Positions 35,364 through 42,921 of a DNA stretch of 64,000 nucleotides are shown in pieces. Numbering within the stretch: position 1 is the first letter of the stretch; each line of letters begins with the position of its first letter. The stretch comes from Chlorogloea purpurea SAG 13.99 (GTDB lineage: Bacteria; Cyanobacteriota; Cyanobacteriia; Cyanobacteriales; Microcystaceae): positions 44,438-108,437 of the forward strand of contig JADQBB010000012.1 of assembly GCA_016903695.1 (NCBI GenBank), read 5' to 3'. The translations under genes were made by a program, and so were the position numbers. The notes beneath the pieces were generated by a model. That model searched no databases. It worked only from the letters and a program-made list of their open reading frames with translations, and was not told the origin of the DNA.

Positions 35364-35525
35364 AGAATATTAGGAATTTTGCTGATCCTCAGTTAAAATC
35401 AATGGACATAATCTCTCAATCAAATTTAAGCGCAGACCGACCGGTCAGAAAAACCCATAGACTATTTAAAAAATTCATCTATAAAAGATTAACCATAGGG
35501 CGAAATCACTTAAAAAACTAATCTT

Positions 35526-36539
35526 ATGATAAAATCTCCATTCTGTGTTTTATCACTTATATTTATAAGTTACTGGGGAATATTGCCACTTAACGGCTTA
35601 AAAGTATCGGCACAAAATTTTCCCTACACCAATAACGCTCCTATTGCCGCCAAGAAGCATCACCACGGTCATCATCTATTAGCTCAAAAGGTTTCTAGCC
35701 CCCAAAGTCCCGTTACCACGGAAGTGGAAACTCCGGCCCCCACATCAGGAACTAACTCCAACAGTATCCCGGTTCCTTTAATCATCGGCTCTCTGTTACT
35801 GAGCTTGGCACTAGTCGGAATATTAATTTCTGTTTTATCGAAGTACAAACCAGACCTGCATTTAAACAAGGAAGAGCGCCTTAAAAGAATAGTGGAGGGT
35901 TCTCAATCGCAAAAATCGCCTAAAAAAAATTGGGGCGGCGGTTCTACCGAGGGCGCAGTAAATAGTAATAACCATAGGTTATCGGATGACGAATACGAAG
36001 TAGCCACGGAAAATTCACTACAAGTTCAATCTACCAGTAAGATTCCTAACCCGGATTTAATTTTATCTTTGTTAGATAGTCTGTCTGATGAAGATCCTAG
36101 AAGCCGTCGTCGGGCGATTTGGAAGTTAGCTCAAGTGTCAGATTCGCGCGCCATGCAACCGATGGTAGAAGCCATGATGGACGGGGACTCCTACGAGCGG
36201 AGTTTAATTTTAGAAGCTTTAGCCCAAATCTGTACTCGCACCCTCAGACCGATGAATCAGGCTCTAGCTATATCCCTCCAAGACAAAAATCCCCAAGTCA
36301 GGAAAAATGCCATTCGAGACTTAACGAGGATCTATGACATTATGTCCCAGATCAGTCAGCTAATCGCTCACGCGATCGACGATAACGATCCAGAAGTGCA
36401 AGAAACGGCTAAATGGGCCATGCGTCAGCTTAATATCCAATTACCCCCCCGTCTCGACATCGGCCCTATGCACACCGTGGGCGAACCAGAAGATATTCAA
36501 GACTCTTCCTATACAGAAACCAATTCCACCGAGGCCTAA
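35526..36539 (+). CDS. Membrane-anchored HEAT-repeat protein
   Basis: A 337-residue protein: N-terminal hydrophobic segment (about 5-30), a His cluster HHHGHH (45-50), a Ser/Thr/Pro linker, a second membrane helix (about 85-107, IPVPLIIGSLLLSLALVGILI), then a charged linker and a HEAT-repeat region (about 180-310; SRRRAIWKLAQVSDSRAM, NPQVRKNAIRDL, DPEVQETAKWAM). HEAT repeats bind proteins; in cyanobacteria they can act as lyases or scaffolds for bilin proteins, but nothing here shows that. Stop and glycosyltransferase start are 2 bases apart. Confidence 0.8.
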   Translation: MIKSPFCVLSLIFISYWGILPLNGLKVSAQNFPYTNNAPIAAKKHHHGHHLLAQKVSSPQSPVTTEVETPAPTSGTNSNSIPVPLIIGSLLLSLALVGILISVLSKYKPDLHLNKEERLKRIVEGSQSQKSPKKNWGGGSTEGAVNSNNHRLSDDEYEVATENSLQVQSTSKIPNPDLILSLLDSLSDEDPRSRRRAIWKLAQVSDSRAMQPMVEAMMDGDSYERSLILEALAQICTRTLRPMNQALAISLQDKNPQVRKNAIRDLTRIYDIMSQISQLIAHAIDDNDPEVQETAKWAMRQLNIQLPPRLDIGPMHTVGEPEDIQDSSYTETNSTEA

Positions 36540-36541
36540 AA

Positions 36542-37615
36542 TTGAGTTTGAAGTTATTATTCGTATCCACTCCCGTCGGCCCTTTAGGTTCCGGCGCAGG
36601 CGGCGGTGTGGAGTTAACCCTGTACAATATGGCCACGGAGATGGGTCGTCGGGGTCATACTTTAGAAACGATCGCTCCTCAAGGTTCGGGCCTCGATGGA
36701 CTACAGATCATTCCCATCCCCGGCGAGTTACAAGTTTCCGCCCAAAACGGAGGTAGAGACGCCCCTATATCGTTTCCGGCCGATTCGGTTCTGGGCAATA
36801 TGTGGAATCGTGCCAGGCAGGTGCAAGAAAATTTCGACGTGATTGTTAATTTCGCTTACGATTGGTTGCCTTTTTACCTTACGCCCTTTTTCGATCGTCC
36901 CGTGGCTCATATAGTAAGCATGGCTTCCCTGAGCGAGGCGATGGATGACATCATTATTAAAACCCATCGAACAGCCCCCCATTTACTAGCCTTTCATAGT
37001 GCAACTCAAGCGCAAAGTTTTAATTTATCCGCACCCTTGCAAATTCTGGGTAATGGGCTGGATCTGTCCTTATACGAATTTTCTCCCGCCGCCGATGGCA
37101 CACTGGCTTGGGTGGGCAGGATCGCACCGGAAAAAGCCTTAGAAGATGGTATTATAGCGGCAAAAAAGGTGGGATTACCTCTGAAAGTTTTCGGACAGAT
37201 TGCCAACCTGGAGTATTGGCAATCCCTACAGGAGCGATACGGCCCCATCGATTATCGGGGATTCTTACCCACTCTAGAACTACAGCGACAGTTAAAAGAA
37301 TGTAGCGCTCTACTGATGACTCCAAGATGGTTGGAAGCTTTCGGTAATGTGTGTATTGAAGCTTTGGCCTGCGGCGTGCCTGTAATCGCTTATGGAAGGG
37401 GCGGCCCGGCGGAAATTATCGAAGATGGAAAAACTGGATTTTTGGTACAACCCGATAGTATCGATGGGTTGGTGGCGGCGCTGAGTCGCTTGGGGGAAAT
37501 CGATCGCTCTATGTGTCGTCGGTCGGTTCAATCTCATTACTCTCTCTCAGCTTTAGGTGACAGACTGGAACGATGGCTGTATGAAATTAACGATCTAAAG
37601 TTTGAGCGTAGTTAA
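36542..37615 (+). CDS. Glycosyltransferase, GT-B fold (family 4-like)
   Basis: A 357-residue GT-B enzyme. The Gly-rich N-terminal loop GPLGSGAGGGVELTLYNMATEMGRRGH (split by the first helix) and the C-terminal nucleotide-sugar site EAFGNVCIEALACGVPVIAYGRGGPAEII are characteristic of family 4. The start appears to be TTG at 36542, 2 bases after the HEAT gene stop, so the two are one transcript. Donor sugar unknown. The 3' end overlaps a convergent small gene by 29 bases. Confidence 0.85.
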   Translation: MSLKLLFVSTPVGPLGSGAGGGVELTLYNMATEMGRRGHTLETIAPQGSGLDGLQIIPIPGELQVSAQNGGRDAPISFPADSVLGNMWNRARQVQENFDVIVNFAYDWLPFYLTPFFDRPVAHIVSMASLSEAMDDIIIKTHRTAPHLLAFHSATQAQSFNLSAPLQILGNGLDLSLYEFSPAADGTLAWVGRIAPEKALEDGIIAAKKVGLPLKVFGQIANLEYWQSLQERYGPIDYRGFLPTLELQRQLKECSALLMTPRWLEAFGNVCIEALACGVPVIAYGRGGPAEIIEDGKTGFLVQPDSIDGLVAALSRLGEIDRSMCRRSVQSHYSLSALGDRLERWLYEINDLKFERS

Positions 37616-37781
37616 CTAATCCTGCGCCTACATAACGTCCGTAACCATCTAATCTATCTTGTTGAGCTAATCTAGCGGGGTTATTAACCAAGTCGGCAAC
37701 TCCCATACTCATAGCCATAACGGATACTGCGGCGACTATATAGTTACGGATGAAAGTGTTGTTGGTTCTGGTAGATAACAT
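37587..37781 (-). CDS. Small single-helix membrane protein
   Basis: A 64-residue protein with one hydrophobic stretch (about 12-32, IRNYIVAAVSVMAMSMGVADL) and a polar C-terminus (NPARLAQQDRLDGYGRYVGAG). An AGAGGAAA upstream of the ATG at 37781 supports the start; the longer open frame to 37844 has no such signal. I do not recognise the family. Size and one-helix form resemble small photosystem accessory subunits, but this is only suggestive. It overlaps the 3' end of the convergent glycosyltransferase gene. Confidence 0.6.
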   Translation of the reverse strand: MLSTRTNNTFIRNYIVAAVSVMAMSMGVADLVNNPARLAQQDRLDGYGRYVGAGLVNYAQTLDR

Positions 37782-37881
37782 GGCTGGTTTCCTCTTCTGG
37801 TTATCTTCAGAATACGGGAGCGCCGAGGGTGATGTCAGTCCCATAGAAAAAGGTATTTAAATGGAAAAATAGGGAATGCTC

Positions 37882-38430
37882 TTAGTTAACCTTCGTATCT
37901 AACGTATAAAAGCTCAGTTCGGTATTGCCGTAGGACTTCTGACGGATTAACTCTAAGCCTTCAATTTCTGAAGCCTGCCAACTTTTCCGATCGTGTTCCA
38001 CGGCTATCTCCCCGGATGGGGACAGGATTTCACCCCTCCCCAAGCGCTGCAAAACTGGCAGGTACAAGCCGCTTTCGTACGGTGGATCAAAGTAGATTCG
38101 AGCGAATTTCACCCCCCCTAATTTTCCTAACCCTGCCACCACATCCCCCCTGATAACTCGATATTCTTGTTCTGATGTGGCTACCATCTGCCAATTTTGT
38201 TCGATGACACTGCAAGCTTTCCCGTATTTCTCGATACCTACCACCAATTTCGCCCCCCGACAAAGGGCTTCCGCTCCCATAGTGCCATTACCAGCGCAGA
38301 GATCGAGCCAGTGACAATTATCTAGATCTTCCCGCCACATATTAAACAAGGCTTCCCTCACCCTAGAGGTAGTGGGGCGGGTTAACTCCCCCGTCACGGT
38401 TTTTAAACTTCTGTTGCCGTAGATACGCAT
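37882..38430 (-). CDS. rsmD: 16S rRNA (guanine966-N2) methyltransferase RsmD
   Basis: A 182-residue SAM-dependent methyltransferase. Motif I is LDLCAGNGTMGAEAL and the catalytic motif IV is FDPPYES. The N-terminal RPTTSRVREALFNMW is typical of RsmD. It shares one base with the upstream DNA glycosylase stop (TAATG), so translation is coupled. Confidence 0.92.
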   Translation of the reverse strand: MRIYGNRSLKTVTGELTRPTTSRVREALFNMWREDLDNCHWLDLCAGNGTMGAEALCRGAKLVVGIEKYGKACSVIEQNWQMVATSEQEYRVIRGDVVAGLGKLGGVKFARIYFDPPYESGLYLPVLQRLGRGEILSPSGEIAVEHDRKSWQASEIEGLELIRQKSYGNTELSFYTLDTKVN

Positions 38431-39107
38431 TAAAATTTCAGCCCGCCCAGTCTCTCTTTTAACATTTCCGGGAAAAGGTGATAGTATTGCTGATTCAGGG
38501 GCGAGGGATGGGGTAGGGGCAATAAGGTTACTTCTTTGTGATGTTCTTGTCCCCCGTCATCGATCGCTTTCAAGGTCACTTTCAACCCGGCTGTAAAGCG
38601 ATCGTCCCTGAGATAAAATTGGTTCACTTCGCCTTTTTTGCCGTATGGTGCGAACCATTTAAAAGCTTCTGTCCCTAAAGTAATGATCGTATCTCCTTTC
38701 CAGTACAACACTAATAATTTTTCTAGAAAGGGTCGGAAACGCTCTTTCACTCCAGTGCTGTAAGCTTTATTCCCCGGCGGTTTATAGGGTACGGTATTGG
38801 TAAGGAAAATTTGCTCGTTTACCTTTAAGAGATCCTGTTTGTTTTTGGGTTTCACCCCCTGCCAAACTTGGAAAAATCCTTCTCTTACCAAGGTTCCTGA
38901 TGCGCCGATCAAGGGCTGTCCTTCCATAACTTCATCTTTTCCCAAATCTCGCCCGAAAAAACATAAGCCCGTTTGTAAACTTCCCCCGTAAAGAATCGGT
39001 TTATAAGCTTCTTTTCTGGCAATTTTATAGACGGGAAAATCGAGGGGAAATTCTTCTCTCTCCGCTTCTTTTTGGATTTGAACGATTAAATCTTCTACCG
39101 TTGACAT
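38430..39107 (-). CDS. Uracil-DNA glycosylase family protein
   Basis: A 225-residue protein of the uracil-DNA glycosylase superfamily, removing damaged or misincorporated bases. The catalytic-region motif is FFGRDLGKDEVMEGQPLIGASG and the DNA-minor-groove motif is LPLPHPSPLNQ. I see no four-Cys iron-sulfur set as in family 4, so it fits a family 4/5-like variant. It is the middle gene of a leftward trio with a DUF1824 gene (4 bases upstream) and rsmD. Confidence 0.8.
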   Translation of the reverse strand: MSTVEDLIVQIQKEAEREEFPLDFPVYKIARKEAYKPILYGGSLQTGLCFFGRDLGKDEVMEGQPLIGASGTLVREGFFQVWQGVKPKNKQDLLKVNEQIFLTNTVPYKPPGNKAYSTGVKERFRPFLEKLLVLYWKGDTIITLGTEAFKWFAPYGKKGEVNQFYLRDDRFTAGLKVTLKAIDDGGQEHHKEVTLLPLPHPSPLNQQYYHLFPEMLKERLGGLKF

Positions 39108-39111
39108 GGCT

Positions 39112-39525
39112 TTAGTCGCTAATAAATAAATTTAAAGGAAAATGCCCGTAGGTTCCTACTAACCCTTCGTTTTCACCTTGGCACGATATTAAAACACCCC
39201 GATAAGTTCCCGTATACGCGTCTAGGTAATAAGACATTTTTCGAGTATTGAACTTAAGATAGATGCCGCTACTATCAACTGTCTCCCCCGCAAATTGCGG
39301 CTCGTACTCATAGCTTAACGCTCTTAAATAATGGGTTAAAGTGTCTAAAGCTTGCTGTGGATTATCGGCGCAAATGCCAAAATTGAGAAAATCAGATAAG
39401 TGAGTGATTAATATTATAGCTTGGCGCAGTTCTTCCCGGTCTTGTTCCGTTTCTAATACTTTGGGTTCAACACAGCTATATTCTTTGATAAGTTTTAACG
39501 CCGAGTCTATGTTAGGTGTGGTCAT
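39112..39525 (-). CDS. DUF1824 protein
   Basis: A 137-residue soluble protein with FGICADNPQQALDTLTHYL, YLKFNTRKMSYYLDAYTG and YRGVLISCQGE, ending GTYGHFPLNLF. This is the pattern I recall for cyanobacterial DUF1824. No catalytic motif is evident. It heads the DUF1824-glycosylase-rsmD unit. Confidence 0.78.
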   Translation of the reverse strand: MTTPNIDSALKLIKEYSCVEPKVLETEQDREELRQAIILITHLSDFLNFGICADNPQQALDTLTHYLRALSYEYEPQFAGETVDSSGIYLKFNTRKMSYYLDAYTGTYRGVLISCQGENEGLVGTYGHFPLNLFISD

Positions 39526-39686
39526 AGCTTTAATAGAACGAGTGATTTACCCGTTTTCTCTCTCTCTCCATAAATACGAAAGCACGATTTTTAATCATAG
39601 CAGTCTTACTCGATCGATGGATGTGGTTTTTTGTGAAAACCGCTAAGGTACAAAGTAGATAAATGAGTAAATAAAATTCAGTAGCT

Positions 39687-40466
39687 ATGGCAGTAGATAA
39701 ACATTCTCTACGGCAGTGGGTTAACCTCTCTGCGATTATTCTAGCTTTTATCACTAACATCGTTTCTAATCTCGTACCTATCGGCGGCATGAATGTAGGC
39801 CAGATTGCCAACAAGTATTTTAACGATGTACTGGTTTTACCGGCCAATTTCGCCTTCTCTATCTGGGGGTTGATTTATATCGGTCTGATCGGTTTTGGCT
39901 TTTATGCCGCTTCCAAGCGTAATAAATATCATCCCCGTTTAGAAAAAATCGGCTACTGGTTGGCTTTAGCTAGTGTGGCCCAGATCTTCTGGATCATTCT
40001 TTTCCAGTATCAAGCTTTCACAACTTCGGTGATCGCTATGCTGGTGATTTTAATTTCCTTGATCATTCTCTATCGAAAGCTTCATATTAATCTCGTCTCT
40101 ACCGCCGGTCGGGAAAAATGGTTCATCGATTATCCTATCAGCCTCTATCTGGGCTGGATCAGCGTGGCGACGATCGTTAATATCGCCTCGGCCCTCCGGG
40201 CTTTCAATTGGGACGGTTGGGGTATTAGTAACCTCGTATGGGCGGTGACTATTCTCTTGGTGGCCACGGCTTTAGGTATATACTTCGCTCTGAAAAGGAA
40301 CGATCGAGTTTACCCTGGGGTGTTGGTTTGGGCTTTTTTAGCTATTGCCATCAAACATATCTACACGCCCTTTTTCGCTACCGTGACGATCGTTTTGGCT
40401 ATTGTGCTGGCTTTATTTATGATCGTGCCGCAGTTTAGCAAAAACAAGCTGAAGTCATCGATTTAA
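39687..40466 (+). CDS. TspO/MBR-like tryptophan-rich membrane protein, long form
   Basis: A 259-residue protein with about seven hydrophobic helices. FAFSIWGLIYIGLIGFG, WIILFQYQ and LYLGWISVATIVNIASAL contain the Trp-rich signatures of TspO/MBR, which binds porphyrins. Classic TspO has five helices and about 160 residues; the extra helices place this in a longer bacterial subfamily of uncertain role. It ends 4 bases inside the convergent sds gene. Confidence 0.8.
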   Translation: MAVDKHSLRQWVNLSAIILAFITNIVSNLVPIGGMNVGQIANKYFNDVLVLPANFAFSIWGLIYIGLIGFGFYAASKRNKYHPRLEKIGYWLALASVAQIFWIILFQYQAFTTSVIAMLVILISLIILYRKLHINLVSTAGREKWFIDYPISLYLGWISVATIVNIASALRAFNWDGWGISNLVWAVTILLVATALGIYFALKRNDRVYPGVLVWAFLAIAIKHIYTPFFATVTIVLAIVLALFMIVPQFSKNKLKSSI

Positions 40467-41434
40467 TAAATACGACCGAAATTGTACTGGACTAGATCGA
40501 TCAAGGCTTGAGTAGAGGGAGAACTCGGTAAGCAAGTTAAATGAGTGACGGCGCTTTTGCCGTAGCCCAAGGCTAATTCTCTAGATTTCTCTATGCCCTG
40601 GCTTTCTTTAATAATACTCAGGGCTTTTTCTAAATCTCCTTCGCCGGAAAATCCCCTTTCGATCAATACTTCGAGATAGGGATTCTCTGCCATAGCGTAA
40701 AGGGCGGGGGCGGTGATGTTACCGCTGATCAAGTCTGACCCGGCGGGTTTGCCTAAGACTTCAGTATCGGAGGTGAAATCGAGAATATCATCGACGATTT
40801 GAAAGGCCAGCCCTAATTCTCTACCGTAATGGTAAAGGTGTTCACAAACTTCTCTCGGTACTTCGCTCAATACTCCGGCTGCTTTAGCGCTATTGGCGAT
40901 CAAAGAGGCGGTTTTGTAGTAACTTTTTTCCAGGTAGGATTCGATCGATAAACTCGTATCAAAAAGATTTATGCCCTGTTGAATTTCCCCTTCGGCAAAG
41001 TCCCGGATCACCTCTGACAGTAATTTCACCACTTCTAAATTATCCAAGTTTGCCAAGTACCACGAGGATTGAGCGAACAGGAAGTCCCCCGCTAAAACGG
41101 CGATTTTATTATCGAATAAGCTATTCACCGTCGGCACATTGCGCCTTAACTGAGCTTCGTCCACCACGTCATCATGGACTAAACTGGCGGTGTGGATCAT
41201 CTCCGTGATCTCCGCTAATCTTCTATGCCTCGAGGTCGGTTCCGCTTCGCCTAAAGTCGCTCTCGATACTAATAGCACGATCGCCGGCCTGATTCGTTTT
41301 CCCCCCGCTGAGAACAAATGTTCTGCGGCGGCCGCTAATATAGGGTGACGGGCACCGATTAAATTTCTCAGATTTTGGGTCAAAATCTTTAGGTCTTCAT
41401 CAACAGGGGCAAAGAAAGAAGTAGTCGAGATCAT
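40463..41434 (-). CDS. sds: Solanesyl diphosphate synthase
   Basis: A 323-residue trans-prenyltransferase that builds the long isoprenoid tail, in cyanobacteria for plastoquinone. First Asp-rich motif LVHDDVVDEAQLRR, second QIVDDILDFTSD, plus GGKRIRP and KTASLI. Length and both DDxxD motifs are intact. The residues controlling chain length are not judged here. Confidence 0.92.
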   Translation of the reverse strand: MISTTSFFAPVDEDLKILTQNLRNLIGARHPILAAAAEHLFSAGGKRIRPAIVLLVSRATLGEAEPTSRHRRLAEITEMIHTASLVHDDVVDEAQLRRNVPTVNSLFDNKIAVLAGDFLFAQSSWYLANLDNLEVVKLLSEVIRDFAEGEIQQGINLFDTSLSIESYLEKSYYKTASLIANSAKAAGVLSEVPREVCEHLYHYGRELGLAFQIVDDILDFTSDTEVLGKPAGSDLISGNITAPALYAMAENPYLEVLIERGFSGEGDLEKALSIIKESQGIEKSRELALGYGKSAVTHLTCLPSSPSTQALIDLVQYNFGRIY

Positions 41435-41887
41435 GGGTTAGCCGAATGGGCGAGATATTTACGAAAGTTTACATATCCTTACATTCATTTTAAGATAACC
41501 TAACGCAAACAGGAAAAGTAATTTTTTTCTTGGCTTTTTTCTAAGGCTCGTGCCGTCAAAAATTTTTTCGAGAAATTTTCCCAGAGCTAGACATTTTATG
41601 TTAGCTTGTTAATGGCAGATCTAAAATTTTACAGTCAGACACTGGGGTAAAGATTGTTAAGATAAGAGTTTTCTCTTGTCAATCTTGATCACAGAGAAAC
41701 TGAAAGTGGCTACGACCTGTTAAAAAAATTACCATTATCGTCAGCAGCAGATTAAGACAAAAGCTAGATTGCACGTAACCTAGCTTGGGATTTAATAACT
41801 GTATGAGAAACCAAGAACCGGAAAGGATTAATCATAATTTTTCCTGGGATTCCCCATGAAATAAATCTCCCTCGCTCTCTTAAAAAT
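41435..41887. other. Non-coding stretch with stable hairpins
   Basis: No gene over 30 codons is visible. Two inverted repeats stand out. One at 41650-41686 has the outer stem AAGATTG/CAATCTT, a 5-base bulge and the inner stem ATAAGAG-TTTT-CTCTTGT (one G-U pair). The other at 41761-41786 is a perfect 7-bp stem AAGCTAG/CTAGCTT with a 12-base loop. The stretch may hold the sds promoter, the end of the murI message or a small RNA. Confidence 0.4.
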
Positions 41888-41977
41888 ATGCCTACCATGA
41901 CTTTGCTCGTGCCGATCGCTTATTTATTAACCATCTACTTACTTTTAACCTTAGTAAAAAGGTGGAAACAAACTTAG
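41888..41977 (+). CDS. Candidate 29-residue membrane peptide
   Basis: An ATG opens a 29-codon frame, MPTMTLLVPIAYLL then TIYLLLTLVKRWKQT, ending in TAG. It has one hydrophobic helix (about 4-22) and a basic C-terminus, the form of tiny photosynthetic and respiratory subunits. I cannot match it to a known one (PetG, PetL, PetN, PsbM, PsbT, PsaM or Psb30 by memory). No strong ribosome binding site precedes it. Alone in a 579-bp gap. Confidence 0.4.
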   Translation: MPTMTLLVPIAYLLTIYLLLTLVKRWKQT

Positions 41978-42013
41978 AGGAAAAAGCGGCATAACTTTTC
42001 CCCCCGAAAAATG

Positions 42014-42832
42014 TTAATCAATTTTCACGGATACGGGAAGATAAACCTTCTCCACGGTCGGTAAAAAACCAAGCCACTGACGGGAGAGGGCAGCGAACGT
42101 ACTAGGACAGCCGCTGACAGCGAAAGAAACGGAGGCGGACGAGTGAGAATTTTTCAGCCCTAGTAACGCCAATTCCTTCTCGATCGCTTTCACCACCGAT
42201 TGAGCCGGGTCGATCCTCGTGATGGCAGGGGAGAGGATTTTCTGGAAAACGGGAGAAAGATGACGGTAATGGGTACAACCGTAGACGAGGGTATCGATCC
42301 TTTCCCTTAACAAGGGTCTCAAGTATTCTTGAGCCACCGTTAGAGTATAGGGGTCGTGAATGCGATTTTGTTCTATCAGAGGGACGAATTCGGGACAAGC
42401 CACCTGCCAGACTGAGGCGGTAGGCTCGATCTCTAGGATAGCTCGACGGTAGGCATCGCTTTGTACCGTGGCTTGGGTGGCGATAACGCCGATACGTCTG
42501 CCGCAACGAACGGCACTTTTAGCCCCAGGTAAGATGACGCCGAGAACAGGTAGCGAGCGAAATTCGTCGCGAACTTCTTCTAAAGCGAGGGCGGAGGATG
42601 TATTACAGGCCATCACCACCATTTTCACCCCTCGATCGGTCATCCAACTTAGAATTTCCCGGACGAACCCAATAATTTCCCCCTTGCTACGAGTGCCGTA
42701 GGGAAGTCGGGCCGTGTCACCAAAATAAAGGATCGACTCATGAGGTAACTTATGATTCAGTTCTCTCAAAACGGTGAGTCCACCCACACCACTATCAAAC
42801 ACTCCTATAGGACTACGCTGAGACTGTATCAT
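42014..42832 (-). CDS. murI: Glutamate racemase
   Basis: A 272-residue enzyme making D-glutamate for peptidoglycan. GVFDSGVGGLTVLREL (6-21), first catalytic Cys in MACNTSSALAL and second in YGCTHYRHL. Both halves and the usual length are intact. It is transcribed in the same direction as the amidase gene upstream, 90 bases away. Confidence 0.95.
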   Translation of the reverse strand: MIQSQRSPIGVFDSGVGGLTVLRELNHKLPHESILYFGDTARLPYGTRSKGEIIGFVREILSWMTDRGVKMVVMACNTSSALALEEVRDEFRSLPVLGVILPGAKSAVRCGRRIGVIATQATVQSDAYRRAILEIEPTASVWQVACPEFVPLIEQNRIHDPYTLTVAQEYLRPLLRERIDTLVYGCTHYRHLSPVFQKILSPAITRIDPAQSVVKAIEKELALLGLKNSHSSASVSFAVSGCPSTFAALSRQWLGFLPTVEKVYLPVSVKID

Positions 42833-42921
42833 GGATTATTAAAAAGTTTTACACGATAAGCTAGAGGATAATTGAAACAGAATTTAAAAAGTGAGTGAAT
42901 ATATTCAAAAACTTTTCTTTA

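Noticed and set aside
42102..42506. 134-residue open frame inside murI
   Set aside because: Same strand, other frame of a clear glutamate racemase; Arg/Ser-rich shadow.
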